This document shows, piece by piece, positions 44,661 to 55,775 of a stretch of DNA of 64,000 nucleotides (positions are counted from its first letter, which is position 1; every line of letters starts with the position of its first letter). The stretch is from Micrasema longulum (taxonomy: Eukaryota; Arthropoda; Insecta; Trichoptera; Brachycentridae), in NCBI GenBank assembly GCA_022494885.1, contig JAGVSM010001674.1:124001-188000 (forward strand). Direction: 5' to 3'. Made by a program: the position numbers and the translations under genes. Below the pieces are notes generated by a model that made no database searches, was not told the DNA's origin, and worked only from the letters and a program-made list of their open reading frames with translations.

Positions 44661-44804
44661 GGTTTATGAATAATGAGATACATAAAAATGAAGAAGTTTT
44701 TGTTGTTACGCAATATATACAATCAATGTGATGATTCTTGTTAGCTTAGTTGTAATAAAAAAGTGATTAATTCTTTAAAGGGATGAATTTGTTACTTGTC
44801 CATA

Positions 44805-45128
44805 TACTTGTGGCAACACTATAGACGTCACATGCGACGTCGCGCGCCAGGTCCGAGCGACGGACACCAAGAGAAGCGTTTTGGCTGTGTTCGGTGACAC
44901 ACGTTCTTTAGACAAAAACTTGATTTAATTTTAATTGTTACGATTTCATACTTTTTCTTAACTGCTTTATTTTACGTTTTATAAATTAGATTCCTTGAGT
45001 TATTTTTAAGTATTTCTATTCTCTATTATATTAAGTTTAGTTAAGTTTATATATTGTATCTTTTGTAAAAATAAAAGATAATAAAACTATAAGTGCAATC
45101 TTTTACTCTATCTGTGCATAACACATAC
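44805..45128 (+). repeat. Candidate solo LTR
   Basis: It starts near TGTGGCAACACTATAGACGT and ends near CTATCTGTGCATAACACA. It has a GC-rich first third (GCGACGTCGCGCGCCAGGTC) and two polyadenylation-type signals (AATAAAA near 45070 and 45082). TG…CA ends, length (~320 bp) and signals fit an insect LTR. I could not find a convincing target duplication or a partner LTR, so this is tentative. Confidence 0.3.
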
Positions 45129-45539
45129 CATGTTAGTCTGTAGATTTATTCAAAACGAGCGTGAAGTAAAAAACGTTCTCACGAGATGATTTTTACGGAA
45201 CGATATCAATGCGGATAAATATTTAGCAATTTGCGTGGAACCTACTAGGCAGTCGACATAACCCGACGTTTAGTAGGTAACAAACAACTACCGTATACTC
45301 AAAATAGAACATACTAAATGCAAAATATAACATACTCAAAATACGGTTAAATCCAACTGATCTAAGAAGTATAAGCTATGAAAATTGGCAATTATTATCA
45401 GACGTTTCCTTTCAGGTGAAATAGTTATGTGCATAGAATCAAAATTATCTCGTATATATATATTATAAAGCTTTCAGCTATTAAAGTCGCAAAAATCAAC
45501 AAATAAATGAATGAAAGAAATTTTGATTTTCAAACATAT

Positions 45540-45705
45540 GCCGAAAAATAATAATAATGTTACACAGCGTGTAAAGTTGTTGGAGAGCCACAAAAAGATG
45601 TGCCGACAAAATTTCCTCCATGCCTGTTGAACATAGATGATGAAAGCGGGTGATAGAAAGGAGTGGAAACGTTCGGAAGAGGCCGCCACTCAATAGTAAA
45701 GAGAA
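45540..45705 (+). pseudogene. RTE-like LINE C-terminus relic
   Basis: In one plus frame, GESHKKMCRQNFLHAC-like sequence then MMKAGDRKEWKRSEEAA corresponds to the end of the RTE element at 60360-60490 (GRPQKRWVDN … MMKSGDRKEWRRLAAI). It is an old, stop-containing copy. The minus-strand frames of 71 and 84 codons over this stretch are antisense shadows. Confidence 0.75.
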
Positions 45706-45709
45706 CAAG

Positions 45710-46775
45710 GCTGAATAAGTAGAAGTGTAAAGAAAATACAGCGGAACCAATGATGGGTCAAAAGTCCAGATAATGTTTGGATTTGGATATGCCTCTCTAG
45801 AAATATTTTTGTTAAAGTATAGGTATTAAAAAAAAAACATTGTATCAAAAAATACGTGGGCGAGGAAAACTACACATTAATATCCGTAATAAAATTTTAT
45901 AAATTGAGTATTATTTAATTAAATACTTGATCCGAAATAATAAAAAAAAAAAACCTTAGCAAACTAAAGTTTTCAAAAAAAGGAAAATAAAGAAATCAGG
46001 GGAAGAAAGGAGCAAGTACTTTAGAGTTAAAAAGGTAATGCTTTTTCTGAAATTTAATCCTACTGCAAATATTTTATGGCGGATGAGAGGCTTTTCGGAC
46101 GGATAAGTTGGTAAAGTAGTTGGATTGATGAATAGGCACCGTAAGTTTGCTTTCTATTTAAAAAAATTCAACGTTCTTAGTCAAACTTTTAAATGGATGA
46201 AAAGTAGGAAGGGTCTTCGAATTAACGTTAATTTATATATATAGGTGTATGTATTATAAGGGTGAACACGAATTTTATTATCTATCCGTTATTGAGAAGG
46301 TAAAAATATAATAATTTGTTGCTCTGACGTATAATAAATAGACACGTAACTCCTTTATTGACTACATCTAAGATGTTATATTGCATTGATCTAAACAATT
46401 CATATATTCAATATTTCATAAAAGAAAGAGACATAAGTTTTTGCTTTATTCATATTTATTTATGTGTAACTTGTTACTCTAGATACGTCGCTAACGGGCA
46501 GCTGTCAAAGTTTTGATCTTCGTACGGAAAAATTTAACTATCTACTTATTTCATAAATTGGACTGTGTTTACAAATAAAATCATATTTCTGTTTGGTTTT
46601 TTGCCGTTGCAGTTCAATTGGAATCTTTTTTCATCACAAAAGACGGCATAGCATAACTCTGATCTTGATAAAATTCCGTGAAAGAATGAAGACGGGGAAA
46701 ACAATTACCCACGAATTGAAATGCAATTTTCTTATACTAAAATATATGTTCTTCACGCTTGTAACGTGACTATTT
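45710..46775. other. No gene recognised
   Basis: AT-rich, with poly(A)-like runs at 45820-45960. No repeat was identified. Confidence 0.35.
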
Positions 46776-46779
46776 AATT

Positions 46780-47250
46780 ATTCATTTTAATCCAACAGCT
46801 TAAAGCTGACACGCATAAATCTATTTTCACGAAAGTTAGTTGTTGGCGCATTTTAACTTTTCGAAACAAATTTAGCTCATTTTTGAACCCATTGTGACTA
46901 CACGTTGAAATTAGCTCCGTGGCAGCTTCTTCCAACCACCAACAACCCTATTATTCAGGAAATGCTTCCATAGATTTAGATTGAATCTGGTTTTCTCTAG
47001 CCTGAGACTGTGCCCTTGAAAAAGAGCATCTTGGTTAAGCTTGAACATGGGATCCAAATTTGGGCAGCTATAGTGACTGTTGAGTATCTTGTATGTCTAG
47101 ATCAAGTCACCCCTTTCTCGCCGTTCCTGCAGCGTTGTGAGAGCGAGAGTTTTAAGTTTCTCCACATATGGAAGCCGTTTCAGGCATGGCGACAACTTTG
47201 TAGCTTGTCTTTGGAATCACACGTCATTGACTTGTTGGAAAAATATTTTT
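46780..47250 (-). pseudogene. CR1/L2-like LINE, reverse-transcriptase thumb and C-terminus
   Basis: From about 47245 down, the minus strand reads QRQATKLSPCLKRLPYVEKL, then LTTLQERRERGDLI, a stop, TYKILNSHYSCPNLDPMFKL, GHSLRLEKTRFNLNLWKHFL and NNRVVGGWKKLPRS. This is the classic CR1/L2-type block 'Q-RATKLvp-Lr-LPYeeRL--L-L-tLe-RR-RGDlI--YKil' followed by 'RGHs-kL-k---r---r--Ff--RVv--WN-LP'. In-frame stops show that it is dead. The final ~125 bp (46780-46905) are shared with the solo piece at 29083-29215, marking the element's 3' end. The plus-strand 87-codon frame across it is an antisense shadow. Confidence 0.88.
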
Positions 47251-47294
47251 TCTTCAATTTTGTCCTTTTTTAGCTGTAGTTACCGCTCTTTGTG

Positions 47295-47670
47295 TCTAGG
47301 CGGATAAATAAACAGTTCTGTGTGTGAAATAAAACCAGAATCCCGGATAAATGCTTTCGACTCGATAGCTGCTCTCAGGTAAAAATGCTGACTAAAGAAA
47401 TTGGATGGAGATGATACCGCTTCGTTGTGTAGTGGTTAACGTGTTCCCCTACCGTTCTTAAGTCGTAAGTTTGATTTTCTGGTAGCGTGGACGTGAAATA
47501 TTGATTTTAAAAGATTTTTTAAACTCCAATATTTCATTGTTCCTGGATTAGCGCCTGGAGCGTAAGACTGATCACCTTACCTTCATTTAACATATGATCG
47601 GACTATGCTGCATTTCGTTTACACAATAGGGTGCGGAAGGGGGAAAATGATGAGTCGCCCCTCAAGATCA
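47295..47670 (+). repeat. SINE-A, complete composite copy (5' extension, head, body, 3' end)
   Basis: The extension (CGACTCGATAGCTGCTCTCA, then GAAATTGGATGGAGATGATA) is followed by the tRNA-like head with A-box TTGTGTAGTGG and a degraded B-box, then CATTGTTCCTGGATTAGCGC, TGGAGCGTAAGACTGATCAC and a GGGTGCGGAAGGGGGAAAAT-type end. This is the longest copy in the window. Confidence 0.82.
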
Positions 47671-47674
47671 TACA

Positions 47675-48245
47675 AACTTCAACTAACACGACTAGAATAG
47701 CTATTTGTAATAGTTTTGTATGTTGATTATAAATTTGTATAAAACTCATGTAAAACATAGAAATATGTGCTAAACATAAAATTGTTATTATGAAATTGTA
47801 AATTAATGTTTGATATACATATTATGTTAAGTTTGTACGAGGTTTACGTGCCGTGATATAAACCCATAAATTTAAATTGTTATCATGTGTAGTTAAGTTG
47901 ATATGCTGTTTAGGTACTCTGTAAATATAATAACCCCGTTCCTGAATATTTGAATAGTTATTACGAAACCAAGTAACTTAAAAATAATAAATACGGTACT
48001 TATCATCCCCCTTTAAGGACCCAAATCAACAATATTTGTAAAATTTAAGTGTTATTTTTAATTACACGAAATATTCAACTCGAGGGTACTATTTACAAAC
48101 CCTAAAAAATCCAACTTTCTTTATTTTGAGCGAATCACGAAAAACTGATTCAACTTTTTTTTTTTTTAATTTTATTGAACCCGTCAATATTTAATGATGA
48201 AACAATCATGATTATGTCAAGAAATAATAGCGAACTAATAAACAT
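47675..48245. other. No gene recognised
   Basis: AT-rich, with a poly(T) run near 48152-48163. No repeat was identified. Confidence 0.35.
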
Positions 48246-48249
48246 TGTT

Positions 48250-48325
48250 TTGAGTCTGTTTCAAATGTCCAAATGTTTGTTGGCTGGCTGGATTTCATCC
48301 TTAGGGAGTTATTTATTTTATTTTT
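48250..48325 (-). repeat. FB tail fragment
   Basis: On the minus strand AACTCCCTAAGGATGAAATC, then AAACATTTGGACATTTGAAA matches the FB tail. Confidence 0.55.
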
Positions 48326-48764
48326 TATACATATACGCCCAGAGGGCTTTTAAATGACAGGAGCAATATTACGATTCAAGCGTTTTATTACAAAAGTTAA
48401 TATGTAGATCTAATAAAAAAGTATCTAATATACAGTTTCAGTTTTTTTAAGTTTAGAATTACATTATGCTTTCTGGAAATATACATAAATAAAGATAAAA
48501 TATTCCATAAAAGTAGGTTGGTACATAACGAAATATTTTAAAAAGTTATAACAGTTTTAGAAAGAAAGAAAAAAGTAACTAGCAGGTATTATTTAAATGT
48601 CAATAAATAAAAAGTCAGTAATTTTTACAGTATTTGAATAATGTAAGATATTTTGATTTTATCGCCGTAAGAATTTTTAATCTAAAAACTGACAATGGAA
48701 AATGAAACATACTAATTTCTCCACACTCGTTTCCAAGCCGATGTAGTCTGATATTTAGATATGA

Positions 48765-48822
48765 TTTGTTGCAATACATTTTTGAGAACGGAATTCGGAA
48801 GCCTAGGTTTTACAGGACTTTT
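48765..48822 (+). repeat. FB left-arm fragment
   Basis: GTTGCAATACATTTTTGAGA, then GAAGCCTAGGTTTTACAGGA is the FB left arm, cut off by a run of T's at which R1-like sequence begins. Confidence 0.55.
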
Positions 48823-49010
48823 TTTTTCTCAATCCAATGAAGTGCATATTATGTACTTTTGGATTACCTTCTTTCAGCATTAAAATTTTAAGGTTACCAG
48901 ATTTATAGAGAGCTGCTTCGGGCAGCTTTTCTCGTTCAGCAACGAGCAATTTTTCCGTGAATGTGGACACCGCCAAGGATACTTATGTTTTCAGATACCG
49001 TGTGCGGTAT
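48823..49010 (+). repeat. R1-like LINE tail fragment
   Basis: CTCAATCCAATGAAGTGCAT, then ATGTACTTTTGGATTACCTT and GCTGCTTCGGGCAGCTTTTC match 62868-63030, which follows an R1-like C-terminus there. The next ~70 bp (TGTTCCTGGACTGGGATTTG, then CGTAAGACTGATGC) look like SINE-A body. Confidence 0.65.
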
Positions 49011-49204
49011 GTGGTATGCGGTAGGCAAGCTGTTCCTGGACTGGGATTTGAATCGTAAGACTGATGCAAAATTAGCTTTTGTACTAATATTGAAGAAGGT
49101 ACAAAACATAAAAATGAATATAAATTTTTAATGACATGCTCATATAATTAAACAGGCCTATTATCTACGCCAATAAGGAATCTTCTATATTAAGTATGGT
49201 AAAA

Positions 49205-49370
49205 CAAGTATATATAGCGAAAATGAACGGTAACGTGAGACGAGGATGACCAAGGAAGACGTGGCATGATCAGATAAACCTAAATCTTAAGTCTGGTCAT
49301 GTCAAAAGCAGATAGAACCGAAGGGCATTTATGACAATATGTATAAATGTGGAATAAGCTAGGAATGTAT
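49205..49370 (+). pseudogene. LINE (RTE/BovB-like) C-terminal relic
   Basis: The plus strand reads NVRRG, a stop, PRKTWHDQINLNLKSGHVKS, a stop, then NRRAFMTICINV. This matches the common ending 'rGRPrKtW-dqi--dL---g…nRraCm---m-v' of RTE-related retrotransposon proteins. It carries stops and is only about 55 codons long. The plus-strand frame at 49347-49529 and the minus-strand frame at 49280-49627 are not supported as genes. Confidence 0.65.
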
Positions 49371-49374
49371 GCCA

Positions 49375-50990
49375 GGATAGACGTGTGTGGCGGTCTATTC
49401 TCTTTGCCTACCCCTACGAGGAAATGGCGTGATGGTAGTAGTAGTATAGGAGAGATGAATAATGTTTGCGTGACCGGAGAGAACGGTATTGTAATAACAT
49501 GCTCTTTAGAAAAAATCATTATTTCTTGAATTTGTCTTGGGTATCGGCAAATTGAATAAAGTTTGGAGTCTTGTCCTGTGTGGCACAAAATATTTTTGAA
49601 AATGCACGGATCTCGACATTTGCACATCTATCATACTAAGTTTTACCACACATTTGCCCGAGAAATTGCATTAGGACAGCATTCAGCCTACATTTATCCT
49701 TGTGTTCCCAATTCCGTACTTCACTTCCATACGCAAGGGTTTTGATAACAGCTGTTTTAATATTTATCATGTTCAGTTTAGTTTAGCTGACAGGACGCAG
49801 TTGGTTTACATGAGCAGGTTGGCAGTTCGCAGCCAAGTTCGCTAGGTGGCGGATACAGCCGCTTCTGCTAGGACCGACATAAGAGTGTAATGCACTACGC
49901 CCTACGGTAATGTAGGTACGAACTCATGTGTAATTTTGTTAAGAAATATGGCAATGGCCGGGTAAACATAACGCTCAGTGAGCGGAAACATCCTAGACTG
50001 GGTAATATGGCGGCTAATGTAGTCAAAAAATATTAATGGATGGAAAAAATAATACAAAATGTGCAATTTTTTTTATTTCTATAAATATTTAAAAAAATAC
50101 ATAACACGGTTAAACGTTTCCCGCAACTCTTACCTTCATCTCAATAACTCACTTTATGCTTAAAATATAGCTTGATTAGAATGACAGCTGTCAAACTAAT
50201 TTCATTAGTGAAATTACTGATCACTGACCAAATCGATTTTATTATTTCATGCAATCATGACACTCTGTTTCCGAAAATTGATACTCGTATAAAAAACGCA
50301 AAACAATCCTATTATAGTGTGTTTAACACATTTATTTACCAAAAAATTAGACATTTATACTTTTTTAATGAACAACATAAAATGAATTATTTTTTTATTC
50401 GATCAATTTACATTGATCATTTTGTCCCATCTCTAACGTTTTTGCAAAATGATGTAACCTTGTAAGAACGTCCTTAATACAAATTAGGTTTATTTTAGTT
50501 TTAAAGCTGATTTTATATATTATTGATGATTTATGTTTCAAGCGTTGTATTAAAAAAATAAACTAACACGCCAGATACAAATGATTTTTTGTGTGTCAAT
50601 ATAAATAACTCCTTTGACGTTACAACAAAGTTATGTCGTCACTTTTTCTGACAACTGTCGTCTGACAAATTCTAATCATGTTACATTTTAAGGACTATAG
50701 TTACGTATATGCGAATAGTTTTTGTAGAATATTTCTCGAAAAACTTTCAAGTCGCTCCCATGATTGTGACAAACGAACCCACTTGAGTACATAAGTCTCA
50801 TTCCTGTCCCTACTCTGTACTTTTCTCCGACACAAGTATACTCAAACCTTGTGGTACACACAAATATTTCAATTTTTTTACATAATGACGGATACTCCAC
50901 ATTCTAAAAGTAGCAGATAGCACGTTACCTTATCTTATGGGATTTTAGATTTATTTTCTAAAATTAAAATACTAACATATTACAACAGAA
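49375..50990. other. No gene recognised
   Basis: Composition is mixed. GC-richer patches lie at 49780-50000 and 50740-50840 without protein-like frames. The 97-codon frame at 50172-50465 has a plausible but unrecognised composition and no context. Confidence 0.35.
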
Positions 50991-50999
50991 ATGAAGAAC

Positions 51000-51112
51000 A
51001 TTTAAAAAAAGGTAATATGTTAATATAAACCGCTCCCCAGGGAGTTGAATCCAGTCCTTGTCTACAAAAATTTGGACAAACTCAAAATATTGTTAATTAA
51101 AATACTGATAAC
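51000..51112 (+). repeat. FB tail fragment
   Basis: CCGCTCCCCAGGGAGTTGAA, then ATCCAGTCCTTGTCTACAAA and TTGGACAAACTCAAAATATT. Confidence 0.7.
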
Positions 51113-51189
51113 CACAAACAGGCTTATATTTCGTCTGAGAGAATGAAAATTATAGTGAAAGATCTCCCCAGAGATAAAAAAATGATTAG

Positions 51190-51740
51190 GCCATGTGTAA
51201 ATATAGGCATTTACAGGACTCATGGTCTGTCTTTGCCTGGCTTAAGTAATAACTTATTTTGTTTATAAAGTGACGCGGAGTGTAAAGCGACCACTAAAAG
51301 CAACCAACGACAATTTAAGTCATGTAAATGGTAATATTTTTCAAAAACCTTTTTCTAGGAAAAATCTTGCTCTTGTCTATAATAGTTTTGACAAACTCAA
51401 AATACAGTTGATTAATCTTACCGGTTTAAGAAGAAGTATGAAAATATTTTCAGGAGTTGCCTAGTATGTGGGGGAAATAATTCAGATGAATCTCACGCGC
51501 ATCAATAAAGCTTTCAGTTTAATAGTTTGAAGGGTTAAACAAATATAGATGTTCAAACATAGGTTGGTGAATGCTACAGGGTGTAAAATGGCCACTTAAA
51601 AGTTTTTCTCACTCAGAACACTATATTAAAAACTAAGGGTTCCCTATATGTATGCCCTGTAAATTCTTAGACAACGAAATTCCCTTCTCTAAAATGTTCT
51701 CCATCTCTGTTGCAATATGTTAACATTTAAGTTTGTTATA
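51190..51740 (+). repeat. FB repeat, long form, uninterrupted
   Basis: Left arm ATAGGCATTTACAGGACTCA. Internal tail region TTTCAGGAGTTGCCTAGTAT then GAATCTCACGCGCATCAATA. Right part GTGAATGCTACAGGGTGTAA then TGCCCTGTAAATTCTTAGAC and CCCTTCTCTAAAATGTTCTC. The order of parts equals 19640-20058 plus 21047-21115, so the two copies define the full element (about 500-550 bp). Confidence 0.75.
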
Positions 51741-51762
51741 ATTTTAAAATAAGTATGTAAAT

Positions 51763-52241
51763 GTCGCCACCAAATAGTTAAATCAGACACTCATTTTGAC
51801 GGGTTGACTATTCATGAAATGCCGGCATTCAATTGAATAGCCAACGGACGCTTAGCCAAAATGTTGAAAGCGACATTTGACGAAAGGGCTGAACGTCGCC
51901 AAGCCTCTTTAATTTGAATAAAACAAAAACACAATTCTAAATTGTTTTATTAACTTTTTATATTTTTAATGTGAAGTTATGTAAGGTCAGAATCGGTTGG
52001 GTTAAGTGTAGAAGAAAAAAAATGTTTTTTTTACTTAACTTAATTAAACTTATCCTAATCTAACCAGGTAGATTTTGGTTCAGCCTTTTACAAAGGGCTA
52101 GCTTTCAACCAAAAAACACGTTGCAAGTTCGTTGAATCTTAATTCATTCAACAAACTGCCTAGCCGTTTAATTGACTGCCGGCATTTAATGAACCGCCAA
52201 GCCGTCCAATTGAGTAGCTAATTGAACGATTTGGCGGCGAC
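51763..52241. mobile_element. 479-bp DNA element with ~100-bp terminal inverted repeats
   Basis: It begins GTCGCCACCAAATAGTTAAA and ends with the reverse complement of GTCGCCGCCAAATCGTTCAA. The inverted similarity continues inward for ~100 bp: CATGAAATGCCGGCATTCAA and ATTGAATAGCCAACGG on the left, against CATTAAATGCCGGCAGTCAA and TTAAACGGCTAGGC on the right. The middle is AT-rich with no coding. It is therefore a MITE-like non-autonomous transposon. The target duplication is not clear, so the superfamily is left open. Confidence 0.85.
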
Positions 52242-52244
52242 ATA

Positions 52245-54490
52245 TGTAGTTATTAAATATTGATTTAAAGCCATTGAGATAATATAATATATAGAGATAA
52301 CACTCCATACATATCCGAGCTAAAAAGTTACCCCCAAAGGAAAGGGAATGGCCAGCGGAGCGAGCAAGTGCCGCACGTCATATCACGTCGACTTTGGCAA
52401 GCAAAACACCCAGAACAGTAAAAAGCACTGACTGTTTACATAGATCTACTGTAGGTTCTATTCAGTATGTCGTTCCCTTGATCGATTTACTATACGCCCG
52501 AATAACTGAGCAGGACAGAGGCAGGAGGTAGCATATTAATAACACATTTTTTTCAACATAAAAGTAGCTATTTTAAAGAAGGATTATTTAAAAAGATTTT
52601 TTTTTTTGTTGTTTTTTTACGTAATACATAAAAGGTAAAACAGAGTATTAAAAAAATAAAGGATGATTACATAGGTAAAACTAAATAGTAAACAAAAAAT
52701 CCCACAAAGGCATGGCCTGTTCTTGGGTATACAAGAAATATTTGTGAATTTTTGCTCCTATAATACGAGTAAATATACAGGTATGACATCTTTGTGTATA
52801 TAAGAAAGAGAAAATAAATATTCTGTAAAATATTAAAAGGTACTTTTTTATTTTATAGTGTATAAAAAGGAAATAAAAACGATAAAAAAAATACTCATTA
52901 TCAAAGGGCAAAAAAATATATCATTGAAAAAAAGAGTTGATATCTTTAGTTTGAATCCAGCATATTGCGTGATTTTTGATAAAGATAAAACATTATTTAC
53001 TGGTGAAAGGTTAAACCGTCGCCTTTTCTATCTTTTCCAGATCGATTTGTGGAGTATTTTAGCGTTCATATGGGCATTTAGTAATTACGAGGAGAAAAGT
53101 AGCCAGGGACTGCTCGCAACAGACTAAACTCCTTTCTATCAAACACATGCCAATTGGCCGCAGGTTCAAGGACCATATTTCGAACGCTCATGTTTACTCT
53201 AGTTATACACCTCAATGTTAAAAGCATCATTTGACGACCTTAATTTTTTTTAAAGATTTTGAAGGAATACTTACGTGCCGACATTGCTAAAAATAAGAAA
53301 TAATCAAAACTTTCAGACCAAATGTATTACTTTATATTATTCAAAGTTCTTGTCAAAATCATAAAGGAACTTCGAAAATAATTTGCATACTTACGAACGT
53401 GAATTTTAAAGACATAATAGTTTTGATATTGAACAAGAACGCGAGTAATATTGAAACCGTGGCAAAGCCGCAATATTACACGCTTTTTAATGTTACTACG
53501 TGCTAAGGACTAGAAAAAATACATATTATGTACATTTTTAAGGCATAACTTTTCGTGGCACTTTCCAAAAAGCCATTTAAAACATGGTCGCGGCAACATC
53601 AATCATCCGAAGACTTACTCAGCAAAAATGTCCAATTCCTGAAGTAGAGCGGATTTTTTTTATAATGCAGCGTTTACACCGCATATTTTTTCTCTCTATT
53701 TGAATTTAATTTAAATAGGATGAATATGTAGTAAAAAATCAGTATAATTATTTTATTTTTATTTTAACACACAAACGTTTAAAACGCGCTTTTTCAAGTG
53801 TGTCGAAATGTTATTATTTTATTAACATATACGGCAAAAATGCCTTTTACAAAAATCATTGAATTATTTACGGTTTCATGAATCTTTTACACAAGTACAA
53901 AAGCCGATGAAAATAAAACCCCTTAAAATATCATAATATTAAACAGAACAAAAACATCGAGAAAAGTTTACAATAGTAAGCATACATAAGAAATATTACA
54001 TCTGTAACAAATATAAATATTTACCTATGTAAAAGAAAAGTAAATTAAAGAAAATAGCAGTTTTAAAAAAGAGAAAGAGAAGAAATATACAGAAAAAAAC
54101 AAAAGAAAGCCCTTTAAAAGGAAAGTGAAAAAGTTTATAATATTGTTTTTGTAAATATTAATAGTAAACAATAATAAATTTGAAAATAATTAAAGATACA
54201 AGAGTAAAAAGTTAAAACAAAAGTAATGAAATAATCATTATTTTAATTTTTAATTGTTAAATCTTTTCAAAACACAGGATTTGATCATTAGCGGCGTGGT
54301 ATAAAATAATGTAAATCTAAATCATCAATGTATTGCTTTGCAAGTCACTGCATGCGAATAATTGGTGAATTCAATGAAAAATTAGTACCATTATGATGAC
54401 TGTCAAACAAAAAAATAGTCTATGTTGAATACGAAAGTATATTAAAATTAACAGTTTTGGGGAATCTATTTTGTTATTTAATAATTTATA
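52245..54490. other. No gene recognised
   Basis: GC-richer between 52320 and 52540, then strongly AT-rich. A third relative of the 28088-28430 unit lies near 52690-52735 (ACAAAAAATCCCACAAAGGC). A 54000-54250 stretch is very A-rich. Confidence 0.35.
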
Positions 54491-54505
54491 AATAAACAAG
54501 AGGTT

Positions 54506-54791
54506 TTTTTATATTTATATCACTACAGAGATGGGTAGAATTTTTGTTTCAAGATTATGGATATTCGAGCGTTTACAGGGCTTATGACCTGTCATAGGTT
54601 GGGTTCAAGTGGCCACTTTTATGTAGGTACTCTACAACATTCCCCATTCCGCTTATTAGCGAATATCCAAATTCTACCCATCTCTGTAGTGATATAAATA
54701 AAAATATACCTACTCCCCCTTGGGATAAAACCCAGAATTGTGTGTGTATAAATATGTAAATATATATACACATACCAAAAATAATATTGTG
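54506..54791 (-). mobile_element. FB-family element (variant subtype) with 13-bp target-site duplication
   Basis: The outer arms are near-perfect inverted repeats: TATTTATATCACTACAGAGA then TGGGTAGAATTT (54512 onward), mirrored at 54668-54700. The core TTTACAGGGCTTATGACCTG lies inside. To the right is the shared tail (ACTCCCCCTTGGGATAAAAC). The whole 286 bp is flanked by TAAACAAGAGGTT (54493-54505 and 54792-54804). The T-run at the left junction would be an A-tail on the minus strand, which together with a 13-bp duplication suggests movement by retroposition. Overlapping minus-strand open frames here are chance. Confidence 0.75.
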
Positions 54792-54890
54792 TAAACAAGA
54801 GGTTATTTATTGTCCTCCTGCTTGACAGTAATGGTAAATTTAAATTTGTCATAAGGGATTTATAATTTATTTAAAACAGGTAGACCTGAT

Positions 54891-55478
54891 TTAAATTGAA
54901 TGTTTATTAAAAAACTTTATTTGTACTCGTTCGAGATCATATGCGTTGCAGCAATAAACGGGACTCCAAACTGCAGATGCATACTCTAGCTGTGATCTTA
55001 CAATAGAACAAAACAAGATAACGATTGTTTTAAAATTTTGAAAATGCTGAGTGTTACGTATAACAAAACTTAACATTTGCATAGCTTTATTGGAGATAAT
55101 TTCATAGTGATGTGAGGAAGTTAACTCAGTATCAAAAGTAACACCTAGGTATGTAATAGAATGGACTTGTTCAATGGCTACATTATTAATGGAATATTTT
55201 GACACAACGGGTTTCCTGGATCGATTAAAAGAGACATGGTAGCATTTTTTAACATTTGAAAACAGTTTATTGAGTTTGCACCATTCAGTAGGCTTGTCTT
55301 TATTTTTTTGCAGCATGTCAGCATCGTTTAAGTCTTTAATAATTCGAAAAATAACATAATTGATCTTGTGGAAAAAAGACGCTAAATCATTTATGTACAG
55401 TACAAAAAAAAGTGGCCCTAAGTGAGATCCTTGTGGTACACCCGATGTTACAGTAAATTCATACAAAGATCAACCATT
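54891..55478 (-). pseudogene. Jockey-like LINE, internal reverse-transcriptase fragment
   Basis: A 191-codon open frame starts inside the palm and ends in the thumb. SGVPQGSHLGPLFFVLYIND lies at residues 8-27, LNKLFSNVKKCYHVSFNRSR about 65-84, ITYLGVTFDTELTSSHHYE about 105-123, and IVRSQLEYASAVWSPVY about 156-172. The catalytic YADD box expected between GVPQGS and NVKKC is missing; the stretch reads INYVIFRIIKDLNDADML, so a small deletion or substitution has destroyed it. Sequence is lost abruptly at both ends, so this is an internal fragment. The frame has stayed open despite the lost active site, which argues for recent loss or chance. Confidence 0.9.
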
Positions 55479-55514
55479 TCATTTTTTAAAACTAATTATA
55501 TAAACATATTTAGT

Positions 55515-55775
55515 TTAACTAACGCATACAATACTTTAAACCTAAGATTTAAAAACAAAATTAAACCTTAAAATTATATAACACATTTAAAAAGAGTTTA
55601 AAAAAATTAAAAAATAAATGTAAAAATCAAATGAAATAATTAAATATTTCAAGTGATTAATTAAACAAGAAAATCATAAAGCACTGTTTCATAAAAAACG
55701 CATAAAATACTTTTTACCCAACATTTAGAAACAAAAATTAAACCCAAAAATAAAACCAAAATATTAGTTTAATTT
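55515..55775. repeat. Duplicated A-rich unit, spacing ~178 bp
   Basis: CGCATACAATACTTTAAACC then TTTAAAAACAAAATTAAACC (about 55522-55570) recurs as CGCATAAAATACTTTTTACC then TTTAGAAACAAAAATTAAACC-like sequence (about 55700-55745). This is an old tandem duplication. Confidence 0.6.

Noticed and set aside
45474..45750. Minus-strand frames of 71 and 84 codons
   Set aside because: They are antisense to the RTE-like C-terminal relic.
47010..47273. 87-codon plus-strand frame
   Set aside because: It is antisense to the CR1-like coding relic.
54582..54852. Two minus-strand frames (63 and 77 codons)
   Set aside because: They overlap each other and lie in an FB element plus AT-rich microsatellite; there is no domain.
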